Below, piece after piece: positions 20,817-31,500 of a stretch of 64,000 nucleotides of DNA (the first letter of the stretch is position 1; each line of letters begins with the position of its first letter). Under the pieces are notes generated by a model. The model saw only the letters and a program-made list of their open reading frames with translations, had not been told where the DNA came from and did no database searches. This stretch comes from Trissonchulus latispiculum (Eukaryota; Nematoda; Enoplea; Enoplida; Ironidae): NCBI GenBank assembly GCA_030248195.1, contig JASAND010032067.1, positions 1 through 64,000 of the forward strand, written 5' to 3'. The translations under genes were made by a program, and so were the position numbers.

Positions 20817-22507
20817 TGGGTCATACTTACTTACTTGTACTTGGTCACCATCATCTTCGCCACGAAGACATCGGTGGCCTCTGGTTAGCGTAAGAGCTGA
20901 TCTCCTTCCACTGAGCTCTGTCCGTTGCTAGGGTCTTTACAGTGTCGTTCCAGTCGAAGCGACCAATGGAGTATAAGGCCATAGGACTGTTCAGGTCGTT
21001 GTGAACATTTTGTTCCCAGGTTTGGCGTGGCCGGCCTCGTCTCATCCTCCAACCTGGTGGAATGGCGGCAAAGAATGATCTTTTTGGAAGACGTCTTTCA
21101 TCCATTCGAGCAACGTGGCCAAGCCATTTCAGGCGGTTCGTTCGCAAGCGAGATTCCATTGGGGTTCTGTTCCCAGCACGTTCTCTAAGTTCGGCGTTGC
21201 TTATGCGATCCTCCCGAGATAAGCCCAGAATACGACGGAGACAGCAGTTCTCAAACACGTCCAGTTTGCGGATGTCAGCTTGACGAAGGGGAGTAGTCTC
21301 CAGCCCATAAAGCAGTACTGACATCACCATACTGTCAAAGACCCTCAGCTTGGTGCGCATTGAAATTTCCCGACGGCGCCACAGGTATTTGCCAAGCTGA
21401 TTGAACACACTTAGGGCCTTGCCAATTCTGCAGTTAATTTCTGGCGTTGGGGAACCATCTGCCGTAATTTGGCTACCGAGATACGGAAACGCATCTACTC
21501 CTTCAATAACATCATTCCCAACCATTAGGTCATCAATGAGAGCAACTGAAGATATGTACTTGCATTTTGCGGAGTTTAATTTCAGCCCAACAGGTTCACT
21601 ATGCAGTACAACGTTGTTGATCAATCGCTGCATATCGTTTGCATTCGCCGCCAACATTGCGATGTCATCAGCATATTCCAAATCGGCAACTAAGTCGTTT
21701 TCGCTGATACTTACACCGTCTTCTGGTTGGACACACTTCGACATGACTCGATCTACTGCGAGAAGGAACAAGAGTGGAGAAAGCACATCTCCCTGTCTTA
21801 CACCGGTTGTTACAGCAAACGGCTCGCTTAGCTCACCGTAAACACGCACTCTCGTTGTTGAGTCGTTGTACATGTTCCGAATCAGGTTGACGTAAGTAGC
21901 TGGAACGCCGCTGGCAGCTAAAAGCTTCCACAGTGTGTCTCTATCAACACTATCAAAGGCGGCGGAGAAGTCAAGAAAAGCAGCAATAGTGGGCTGGTCG
22001 TATTGGTGGCGACGTTCAAGGATCTGGCGGAGGGCAAAAATCTGATCAATCGTTCCACGACCTTTACGGAAGCCTGCCTGATTTTCCCTGGCAGTAGAGT
22101 CCAGTTCAGAGGCCAGTCTCTCCAAAATGACAATTGATAATATCTTGCCGGCAACGGGAAGTAGCGAGATTCCCCGATAACTTTTGCACAGGCGCTTATC
22201 TCCCTTTTTATACACAGGAATCAGAATAGCTTCCTGCCATTTTTTCGGTGTCTTCTCGTTGCGCCACACTGACTCAAACAGTTCAGTTAATTTCGGAGCT
22301 ATGATATGGGCAGCAGCCTTGTAGATCTCGGCCGGGAGTCCATCCGGTCCGGCTGCTTTCCCCCGTTTCAAGGCGCTGATAGCCTTATGGATTTCCTCCT
22401 GGGTCGGTGGGTGGGTGGCAATTTCGTCGTTCGGCTGGATATTGTTTGCTAGCACCTCCAGCTCAGTATCAGGTCTTCCGGGGGCGGGTCGATTTAGCAG
22501 CTGTGAG
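20817..22507 (-). mobile_element. RTE-like non-LTR retrotransposon, 5'-truncated
   Basis: A minus-strand LINE. The 3' end is a short tandem tail reading AAGTAAGTAAGT on the minus strand, as RTE-type elements often have. The frame can be read back to about 22,507, starting inside the linker before the RT domain, so the endonuclease is missing. It lies inside the chain of TTAA repeats. Confidence 0.85.
20851..22455 (-). CDS. Reverse transcriptase of an RTE-like LINE
   Basis: An open frame of 534 residues with no internal stop. Early residues hold GKAAGPDGLPAE, the usual start of a non-LTR RT. Then follow motif A (FLDFSAAFDSVD), motif B (GVRQGDVLSPLLF) and the catalytic YADDIAML. The C-terminal part has RRILGLSREDRIS, RLKWLGHVARMDERRLPKR and RGRPRQTW, typical of RTE-type LINE ends. 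It has no endonuclease domain, so it cannot move by itself, but the intact frame suggests a fairly recent insertion. The true start codon lay upstream in the full element; the ATG at 22,455 is only the first internal one. Confidence 0.85.
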   Translation of the reverse strand: MLANNIQPNDEIATHPPTQEEIHKAISALKRGKAAGPDGLPAEIYKAAAHIIAPKLTELFESVWRNEKTPKKWQEAILIPVYKKGDKRLCKSYRGISLLPVAGKILSIVILERLASELDSTARENQAGFRKGRGTIDQIFALRQILERRHQYDQPTIAAFLDFSAAFDSVDRDTLWKLLAASGVPATYVNLIRNMYNDSTTRVRVYGELSEPFAVTTGVRQGDVLSPLLFLLAVDRVMSKCVQPEDGVSISENDLVADLEYADDIAMLAANANDMQRLINNVVLHSEPVGLKLNSAKCKYISSVALIDDLMVGNDVIEGVDAFPYLGSQITADGSPTPEINCRIGKALSVFNQLGKYLWRRREISMRTKLRVFDSMVMSVLLYGLETTPLRQADIRKLDVFENCCLRRILGLSREDRISNAELRERAGNRTPMESRLRTNRLKWLGHVARMDERRLPKRSFFAAIPPGWRMRRGRPRQTWEQNVHNDLNSPMALYSIGRFDWNDTVKTLATDRAQWKEISSYANQRPPMSSWRR

Positions 22508-22858
22508 TAATATTAACAGTAACAGTAAATATTAATAGTAACATACCCCACCAACATATGAAGTTCTGAGTTTCTCTGCCAAAATGCCTGGAAATACGTA
22601 GGTTATAATCACTCACAAACACGAAAAAACAACGTTTTAGCCTTTAAAACGGCACTTTAGAGCCCCCAGACTTCATACTGGACGCTGTCGGAGGCCATCA
22701 GTGACCACTAAGACTGGAGACTAAGCACTAAGGGATCAGTTGCCTTAGTTGGAGCACTAGGTTAGCGGCTTTGGGTTCTAAATACGTTATTTAGTGTGCT
22801 CTATCCAAAACTGATGAGAAAAAGTCGCTAGCTGCTCTCTGGGATCCGATCCGCCACT
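22508..22858. other. Spacer inside the TTAA repeat chain
   Basis: Moderate GC, no recognised gene. Lies between the LINE 5' end and the next TTAA-type terminus. Confidence 0.4.
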
Positions 22859-23085
22859 GATTTTTTTGTTAACGGGTGATATTTTTTTTGTTAAACCTTT
22901 AACAAAAAAAATCACACATTTTGGTCTACTGCAACTTACTGGTAGGTCGTAGAGCAACGAAACTGGGGTGGTTTTAAAGCTTAGCCCAAGACCTATTCAT
23001 GGGTCCTCAAAGTAATCGATTCGGTTTAGTTTTGCGAAAGTTCCAGCCAAAAAACCGAATTTTGATTTTTTTTGTTAAGCTTGCT
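22859..23085. repeat. Chained TTAA-type termini
   Basis: TGATTTTTTTGTTAA (22,859), a second near copy (22,880), the inverted TTAACAAAAAAAATCA (22,903) and another TGATTTTTTTTGTTAAGC (23,063) occur within 230 bp. The last, with GCTTGCTATATA after it, mirrors TATATAGCAAGCTTAAC at about 20,092-20,109. The whole 20.1-23.1 kb block is thus bounded by inverted repeats. Confidence 0.6.
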
Positions 23086-23107
23086 ATATACATATGTACA
23101 ACATACG

Positions 23108-23110
<3 letters not shown>

Positions 23111-23175
<65 letters not shown>
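23111..23175. repeat. (TA)n microsatellite
   Basis: About 32 uninterrupted TA units. Confidence 0.95.
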
Positions 23176-23177
<2 letters not shown>

Positions 23178-23677
23178 GTACCAGGGTTTTTTGTGCATAT
23201 TACTGTGCATATGCACACTTTTTTCCAAGATGCACACTCAAATTTAAACATGCACACATAAATGCACAGTCAAATTTTGCTTCCGCTAACCACAAAATGC
23301 TTTAAAAAATTTCCAAAGTGCTTAAAAATCTAAAAAAGCTCTAGCTGTTAGCTGGGGGCTGCCGCCCCTAGACCCCCGCTTTCCTTTGCTATTTTCGGTC
23401 ATGGCAAGGTCGCAACGACCTTACTTTGTTTTATTCTTCGTCACTAAATTTCTTCTTTTTATATACGTATACGCACGTTAGATATTTGCGGAGCTGAATT
23501 ACATCAATACGAATTTCAGCACGGATTTTATCGTTACGTACTTTGAAGAAATTCTTGAAATATACGTATATATACATACTTATATAAGTATATACGTATA
23601 ATTTGGCAGTAAATTGACAACCCTATCTCGATTTTATGTTCTTCACAATTTTTAGCTTGTATATATACCACCATATA

Positions 23678-24779
23678 TAGCCATGGGGGGAGAAACCCAC
23701 TTTTTCGGATTTTGGCTGGAACTTTTTTGTTATAAGGGCTAGCTGAGAACTCTATATACCATCGTACTTGGCGTACTTAGAACTTTCTTTTAAGCCCATT
23801 TGCACTTCTCTAGGTTGTACCGTTAGGCCGGTATAATGCAAAAAGTAGCGGGGGAAAAATACCCAATGGGGGGAAAACCCAGATGGGGGGAAAATAAACC
23901 CACCCCTCACAGGCCCTAAAAATTGTCGTAGCGCGATTCTGACACTTCCTGTGTAAAATTCAACTCTTTTTTAGTTAGTATGAGTCAAAAAACCCGACCT
24001 AGGTAGCTTTTTTGAGATCTCATGTGCCACTGAAAATGCAGCATCAAATGGACAGGTTTCATAAAGTTTAACACATAAACATAGGGCAATTTTTGAAAAA
24101 TGCTAAAAACGATGTAATTTGATAAAACTTATTATTCTAACGTGTAGAGAATGGTTTTTTTACGTACAATTGACTATTAAAAGTCACAATTAGACCTCTG
24201 CTGGGTCATCCAGCAGCGAAATTGCACTTTTAGGGTTTTATGCCTCTAGCTACCCAAGTATTCAAAATTGTCCAAATCTGACAGCATAGGGTGACGCAGC
24301 GTCCTCGATAATATCGTAATACAGTCCCGAATTGTTTCCCAGTTGAGCTGTTAAAAAAATTTTCAAAAAATTTGGGTAGGTTTTTTCCCCACAAAGTGGG
24401 TTTTTTCCCCGCCACGTTTGGCAATGTGCCAGTCTAACGGTGCATCGGATCGGTCTAATTTTTGCTGTGTGCAAAGAGAAAGACTTGCCATCTTTGCAGA
24501 TATTTGCAAAACTTTTCTAGCCCAACCCTGTCAAAAGTTACATAGGTCCAAACTTTTGCCAAATTTTTGGAAGGTTGGACCAAAAAGTAGGTATCATTTT
24601 CAAAATGTCATAAAATGAGCAAGAGTGAACCAAATGACCTGATCTTTGCACACATAGGTTAGAAAGAGTCGCGCTTTCTGCTGGTATGTTTTGGAGCTCC
24701 TAGCTCCAACCCGTGACCCAGGAGGCGGGTAGGTTTTTCCCCCCAAAAAAGGGGGTGGGTTTTTTTCACCTCATGGCTA
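23678..24779. mobile_element. TA-inserting 1.1 kb element, CCCAC type
   Basis: Ends TAGCCATGGGGGG and CACCTCATGGCTA are inverted, with TA on both sides (23,676-23,677 and 24,780-24,781). Its length is 1,102 bp against 1,104 bp for the element at 15,712. G-run/A-run modules stand at about the same offsets (170, 700, 1050) but are joined to ACCCA/CCCAC instead of CATGG. No transposase frame. Confidence 0.75.
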
Positions 24780-24781
24780 TA

Positions 24782-25280
24782 CTGAATAGGTTCACTGCTT
24801 TGCAGATGCCAAAACCCGACACCTATATATATATATATATATAATATATACGTTAATTTGTATAGTTATGCATTTGCGTAAATATATATCAGTGCGTGCG
24901 CTAATCAGTTAAGATTTAAAATCACGATTAAAACATTAACTATATAAAGCGTGGTATTCCAGTTAAAGCCAAAAATAGGTGGAATACAAATTTACGGCCA
25001 AAAATGTACGTTATAGTTCAAAATAAGCAATTTTTTAAAAATGCACACATTTTTTCCAAAATGCACACTATATATTTTTTAAAAAGGCACAAAAAATGCA
25101 GACTGGTCCGCGACCAAGAAAACCCTGATACGTACATAGATATACTGTATATATACGTATTATATAGAGCTTATTTTAGGAAGACCTTGGCGCTTTAGTC
25201 TTTCTTCCTTAAAGGCTGTTACGTGGGTCATTTTATTTATATATACACGTATATATCTGTTACGTGTACTATTGGTAGAG
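24782..25280. other. Upstream region of the ATPase gene
   Basis: AT-rich with several TATATA and ATACGTATATA tracts. No clear single TATA box, CpG-rich promoter or 5' exon can be picked out. The transcription start is not determined. Confidence 0.35.
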
Positions 25281-25532
25281 ATGATTGCAGTAGATGACCT
25301 GGTTGCTTCCGTTATTCCTTATGATCCGTTGCCAATTGTTTTGCACGGCTATTGCGGACCTTTCTTATTTTTGTATGGACTAGTGTTTAGTTGCTGGTGG
25401 GGCCTTTACGGATTTCATGACTACTTTGAGCCTGGATGTATTGCGGTGGCAGCCGTTGGAATTCTGCAAGTCATCGTTGTCCTCTTTTGCCAGTGGTTTG
25501 TGGTTGTCAAGTGCTTACTGACCTGCAAAAGA
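25281..25532 (+). CDS. ATP13A1: ATP13A1 exon 1 (residues 1-84)
   Basis: Start codon, a [15 protein letters not shown] opening as in the family, and two hydrophobic segments of the P5A-specific N-terminal membrane part. Donor AGA|GTGAGT, phase 0. Confidence 0.85.
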
Positions 25533-28500
25533 GTGAGTACGAATTGTTTGGAGATACAACTGTTTAATTTCAAGGGGGGACTAAAGGTTTGCCCCGACTT
25601 TGTTCGATTGGCCTACTTTTTGGCGAGGATATAGAGCATGGGTGTGGTCAAAAATATATATATCGGGTAGGTGCTGAGATCTTAGCTGCCTTCCAGCCAT
25701 GTGCAGCCGTCGCGTTTATGTATACACCCGATCCCCCTATTTCACAAATACCAACATCAGTGGCGTAGCCAGAAATAAAATAAATTTCGGGAGGGGCACA
25801 TCCAAAATTTTTTAACATCTACAATAATTTTCAAAATCGCTATTCGCTCGTTTCAGGCTTTTTTCGCATCACTTATTTTCACTATTTTTCAGGGAATTTT
25901 CGAATTTTTTCAATTTTCAAGGGCAATTTTCGCGAACGAGTTCGTTAATGAGCTTGCTTAAATTTAGTTGCAAAATATGCTCAAGCTTAGGATCCACAAA
26001 TGTACCTAAATTTGCTAAACTCGCCATTTTTTCGTGAAATTTCGCCAATTTGCCAATTTTGCCAACGGTCATTCTTTCGGTGAAATGTACTGTATACGTG
26101 CCAGCTAAACATACTGAAATTCTCAGAGGTATATACATGTTGTTGTATAAACGTAGCAGCTGCGCGGGGGGTCTGCCCCCCAGAAGCTGGAAAATTTTTG
26201 TAAATTGCAGCAAAAGTCATAATGAAAACGTTTAGAAAGATAATTACCAATTCGTATAAATAAGGATTGTGGTATTTTAAATTCCTATATAAATTCGCTT
26301 ACTGAAACGATTGTTGGACAACAATTGCTACAAACCTGTTAGATCAGTGCAAAATGTTCGACCTTTAACTAAAATAGGCGGGGATCTGACGGCGGCAGCC
26401 CCCCAGCTAAAAGCCAGACCTCTTTAGAATACGGCAGGGGTGAAACCTATTTTTTCAGAGCAAATTTTGAAAAAATTTTAGTAACTTTAGCAGTGTATTT
26501 TGATGTGCAAATAAGTTTTCCTGAGTTAATTAATAAAATTCGCGCCAACGGCGAGAAAATTTTATAAAATTTCCTCCGACAAGGCAAATTTTGCGGGGGG
26601 CAAATTGGTTTCGGGGAGGGGAATTCCCCCCTCTGGCCCTCCCCTGCCTACCAGGGTATTTTTTACAGGGGGGGGGGCGGGCCCCCCCCCCCGAAATTGA
26701 CCTTCCCCCCCCCCCCCGAAAATGCCTTCCCCCCCGAAATCGCCCCTCCCGGGATTTTTGCTTCCCCCCCGGGATTTTTTGAAGGCCAAAATTTTTGCCA
26801 AAAATAGGCCAATTTTCAAAAATTTTCCGGCTTCGCCGAGAGTTTTTCGTGGAAATAGCTATTTTTAGCTTAAATCCTGGCATTTTTGAGAACTTTTTGC
26901 GTTTCACCATGCAAAATACGCCAAAAAATACCATTTTTTGGCTCATTTTTGCAAAAAATTCGGATCTTTTCAGGATAACCCACCCCAGGCCCAGATTCCG
27001 CAAAACCTCATCAAATGAGCTGAAATTTGGCATGGGTATGTTTTCGACCACGCTGAGTTCAAATATCGCAAAATTTTTCGATTTAGCGAAATTCGATTTT
27101 TTCGATTCGTAAGGGGGGACCAAGGGGACCCCCAAAATTTTTGTCTTCGATTTTGCTGAAAAGTTGTATTCAGGGGTTTTCGAGGTCACAGAACACGAAT
27201 CTGAAATCCGTTTTTCGATTCAGCTTTTCGTTAGCTCAGTATAAGCTACATCTTAAGCTTAAAACTTTAGCTTATATTGAGCTAACGAAAAGCTGAATCG
27301 AAAAACGGATTTCAGATTCGTGTTCTGCGTCCTCGAAAACCTCTGAATACAACTTTTCAGCAAAATCGAAGACAAAAAATTTTTGGGGTCCCCTTGGTCC
27401 CGTCCCCCCTTACGAATCGAAAAAAATCTAATTTCGCTAAATCGAAAAATTTTGCGATATTTGAACTCAGCGTGGTCGAAAACATACCCATACCTAATTT
27501 CAGCTCATTTGATAAAGTTTTGCGGAATCTGGGCCTGGGGTGGGTTATCCTGAAAAGATCCAAAAATTCTTCCCCCCCCCCCCGAAAATTCCCCCCCCCC
27601 CCCCCCCGCGTCTCCGGGGGGGGCCCCCCCCCCCGAAAAAAAATCCCTAAAAAAATACCCTGCCTACGCCCCTGACCAACATACAAGAACAACAAGAACA
27701 AGAACAAGAATTTTATTTCCAAAGTTATAAGCAACGGGAAAGACAACGCAGACAGATTCACAATTTATTCAAGTATACGTATATATAGATATGTACCAGA
27801 GATACACGTAGATACTTGCACAGTATTCTTTTACAGCTTTTCAATCCTTCTTTAAAATCAAGGGCGTTTTTGCTAAGATTAACGCGTTCAGGTAATGCAT
27901 TCCAAGGATTTATTACTCGACAGACAAAAGAAAATTTTAATAAGTCAGTACAAAACTTTGGGCATTTTAGTTTAAGCAAATGGCCCCGACTTTCAATTAG
28001 TATCAATAGTGTCAATAGTGAGGTATAGAAGCAAAGACAAAAAGCTCAGAAGGAGCGATAACTGCGTATCCGAAAATTATCTTATATATATAATACCAAA
28101 TCCACAAACACGCGTTCGAGCTCTAAAATGGTGAGACCAAGCAGTTCACACTGAGTTTTATAATTTTACTGGTTTAAATAAATAAAAGAAGAACAGAAAG
28201 TAATTTGCACTTTTTCGACTTCCTTTATATATCTTTTATAAGCCATGGAGTCCAAATTTCAGAAGCGTAAAACAATATCTGTAGAACATAGGCTTTGTAC
28301 AATTTAACTCACCGCAGTATCATCAGATACAAAATTGCGAAAAATAAGAGCTTTAACTTGCTTTATTGCACATTTTAGCAATATGAGTTGAGAATTCTAG
28401 ATTACTTACCATCCAAACACCAAGATCCGTGTACCCTTCAACGCCCAGGAGCACTTCACTTGCATAACTGTAATCAAATTTCGGATTATTACGACCTACA

Positions 28501-31500
28501 TGCAAAATAACTGTTTTTGGGATTGATACGGTTACCTGCCAATCAGACACTCATTTCTCGAAATTATTTAGCAAATTTTGTAGAACGTTTTGTCGATCAA
28601 TACCAGAGACAAACATTTTTATATCATCCGCATAAGCAGAACAACAATCATTATTGTTAAAGAAAAGAAACTCGTTTATAAAAACCAAAAATAATGTCGG
28701 ACCACATATATACTGAACCTTGTGGGACACCGCTAACTACAGTACTCTAGCTTGAAAAAGATTCATTTAAACGAACCCTTTGTCGCCTTCCAGAGATAAA
28801 AGCAGATATAAGATCTAAAAATTTTCCAGAAAACCCGTAAGACTCAAGCCTATGTAGTAGTTTTCGAATTGAAATTTGAAAGGGAGTTGAAAGCCTTTTT
28901 CAAATCAATGTATACAATATCTAGAAGCAATTTAGTAGGGATGCACCGGGGCCTGGCCCCGGTGGTCAGGCCCCGGTACCAACCGGGGCCAAAAATTAGC
29001 AAAGTTTTGTAAATTTTTGACATTTTTTGACCAAACTTTCGAATTTTCGAAAGTGAAAAAGTGTTACAAATAGTTTGTTTTCCCGCTGATATGAATGAAA
29101 ACAACGATAGTAACGTTTGTATATCAAAAATTATTGCAAAATTTAAACTTTCAAGACATTTTTTGAAAATATTCGATTTGGACCCCCAATTTCTAGGCCC
29201 CGGCCCGGTACCGGGGCCAAGGTGGCCCCAGCCGGGGCCACGATGAGGCCCCGGCCCCGGTAGTGGCGGCCCCGGTGCACCTCTACAATTTAGAATCCAT
29301 AGATTTTATCCAAGTTTAAAAATCTATGGATTCTTAATACTCGGATAAAGAAGAAACATATATAATTAATTAGGAATCTCTGCTGGCTGAAAGACCGTAG
29401 CTTCAAGGTTGCCATTTGCCAATATGATTTGGCACATGTGCCCCTACTTGCATAAAAATACTAGACGTCTGTATCTAAGGGAATTACTCGTCAAAGTTGA
29501 AGTTTCGGCAAAAATTTAAAAATTTTTGGCTAACGAAAAACATTTTATTACTGGTGCGAGCTATAAGGCTGTAATTTGGCATAAAAGGAGGCCCCATAGG
29601 AGTTCATTTGTGCCAAATGGCAAGAAATTCTGCCGCGTGAAAAAATTTTTATGTCAATTTTAATCTTCAAAAATTGCCAAAAAAGCCTTTTTTGGGCAAT
29701 GGTACCACAGAAATAGAAAAAATCAAATTTTTGAAATGAAAATTTTTTGAGATATTTGAGCTCAGCGGGGTCGACAACACACCCACAAAAGATTTCAGCT
29801 CGATTAGTGAAGGTTTGCGGCTTATATGGCTGCAAATATCTTATCTACCGGGCTGAGGTTTAAGTGGCCTTACTGGCCTTTCTCAGTCCTACTTGACATT
29901 ATTAGTATTATTATTACGTATATAGTAACCTATTACTGACATGTTTAAACTGAGTACGTTATGATTATGTATTATGGTTATATCTGTTAGTATTTTGCAT
30001 TTGCTGTTATTCATATAACTTTTTGCTAATAAACTTTTGCATTTTTGGTCAAGTAAAAGCATTTGTTTGTTTGTTTGTTTGCAGAAAGCCTCTACACAGG
30101 ATCCGGCAGACTGAAAATGGCGGTTTCGGCAATTTTTGAAGATTAAAGTTGACGTAAAAATATTATCACGCGGCAGAATTTTTGCCACTTGGCACAAATG
30201 AGTATTCCTATAGGGCCTCCTTTTATGCCAAATTACAGCCTTATAGCTCGCACCAGTAATAAGATTTTCCTTTCGTTAGCCAAAATTTTAAAAATTTTTG
30301 CCGAAACCTCAACTTTGAAGAGCAATTCCCTTAGATGCGGATAAGGTACAGACATCTAATATTTTTCTGCGGATAGGGGCACACGTGCCAAATCATATTG
30401 GCAAATGGCAGCTTTGAAGCTTGGGCCTAGCAGTCAGTAGAAATTTTTAATGAATTATGTGGTAGTTGTGAAAAAAGAGGGGGGGGGGGGTGGGGCACAT
30501 AAACGTAACGGCTGCACATGGATGGAAGGCAACTAAGATCTCAGTGCCCGATACTTTTTGACCATACCCTTTGCTCTACATAATATATCTTCGCCAAAAA
30601 GTAGGCCAATCGATGTTAGTACCCCTCCCCCTTAAGAGAGCATATATCATAGCAAGTGCACTTACCTAAGTGCATACGTATATACATATATAATTGTATT
30701 GCTTAACATGACGTACGCAAATTAATTATATTACGTATATATGCATATGGTATTTCATTTCCTCTAGTTTGACTTGCCCGCCACATGTCCCTGCAGCCTG
30801 CGTTACTTTAGTTCTTTCTTTGCTTGCCCGTCATTTATACGTATACATGTAGACCGTATGCTAAATGAGCTCCTTTTGCTAGTGCTTCAGTTAACGCGGA
30901 ATGGTTCTTGGTCTTGCAGTGGTTTGTTTTACCTGATGTTTTGGTCACACTCGTGTAAGGGAAATTGGTGGGCAAGGATCCTCCTGAACCTATGTATATA
31001 TGCACATCTGGGTGTTCACTATTTCTGGCCATACTAAACTTGCTCACCCAATCAAACAGCCTACATACTCTTTGTAATCGGCAGAGCTGCAGTGTCCAAC
31101 TTCTTCACTCGTTGCACATCCAAATCAAGTTATTATGTACGTACGTTATGTGTAATATATTATGTGTATATTGTTCTACAGGCTCAAAGTGCTGAGACTG
31201 CAGCTCTTGTACGGGTGACTCCAACTCCTAACAATGGTAGTCCAGAATTGCTGAGACTTGGACGAAGAAAGGTGTGTACATAATTAATGACTGTTGTCTG
31301 TATGACACAAAGTTTGTTTGCATTCATAAGTAGGGTAACATTAACTTTTTTGGTTTCAGCCTTCGAATCCTTGTACCTTTGCACTACTAAGGCAAAACGC
31401 ATATAAACAAAATTTGCAATTTTTATAGAATTTTTTGTTTTTATTCTTCCTGAATTTTGATTATTGAGGACGCTGTCCCACCCCCACACCTCTGGATACG

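Larger units (their letters stand above)
25758..27674. mobile_element. hAT-like element nested in E1
   Basis: Ends CAGTGGCGTAGCCAG and CTGCCTACGCCCCTG are inverted repeats, and a perfect 8 bp TSD ACCAACAT flanks them (25,750-25,757 and 27,675-27,682). There is no transposase frame. Family D inserted 12 bp from its right end. Confidence 0.85.
25574..30631. mobile_element. TTAA-type transposon E1, heavily nested, in intron 1
   Basis: Left end GGGGGGACTAAAGG (preceded by TTCAA, a decayed TTAA) and right end CCCCTCCCCC followed by TTAA at 30,632. The terminal arms (25,574-25,745 and 30,465-30,631) are inverted repeats including CAGCCATGTGCAGCCGTC. The inner arms (29,378-29,710 and 30,110-30,460) continue them, so the original TIRs were about 500 bp. 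The same family lies at 56,491-57,293. Other elements inserted between 25,758 and 29,293. Confidence 0.7.

Noticed and set aside
21062..21841. Plus-strand frames of 73 and 146 codons
   Set aside because: Antisense shadows of the RTE-like reverse transcriptase.
23111..23175. Replication origin or attachment site in the (TA)n tract
   Set aside because: Pure microsatellite; nothing else supports an origin.
26530..27189. 219-codon minus-strand frame
   Set aside because: It crosses the boundaries of three nested elements and contains no protein motif.
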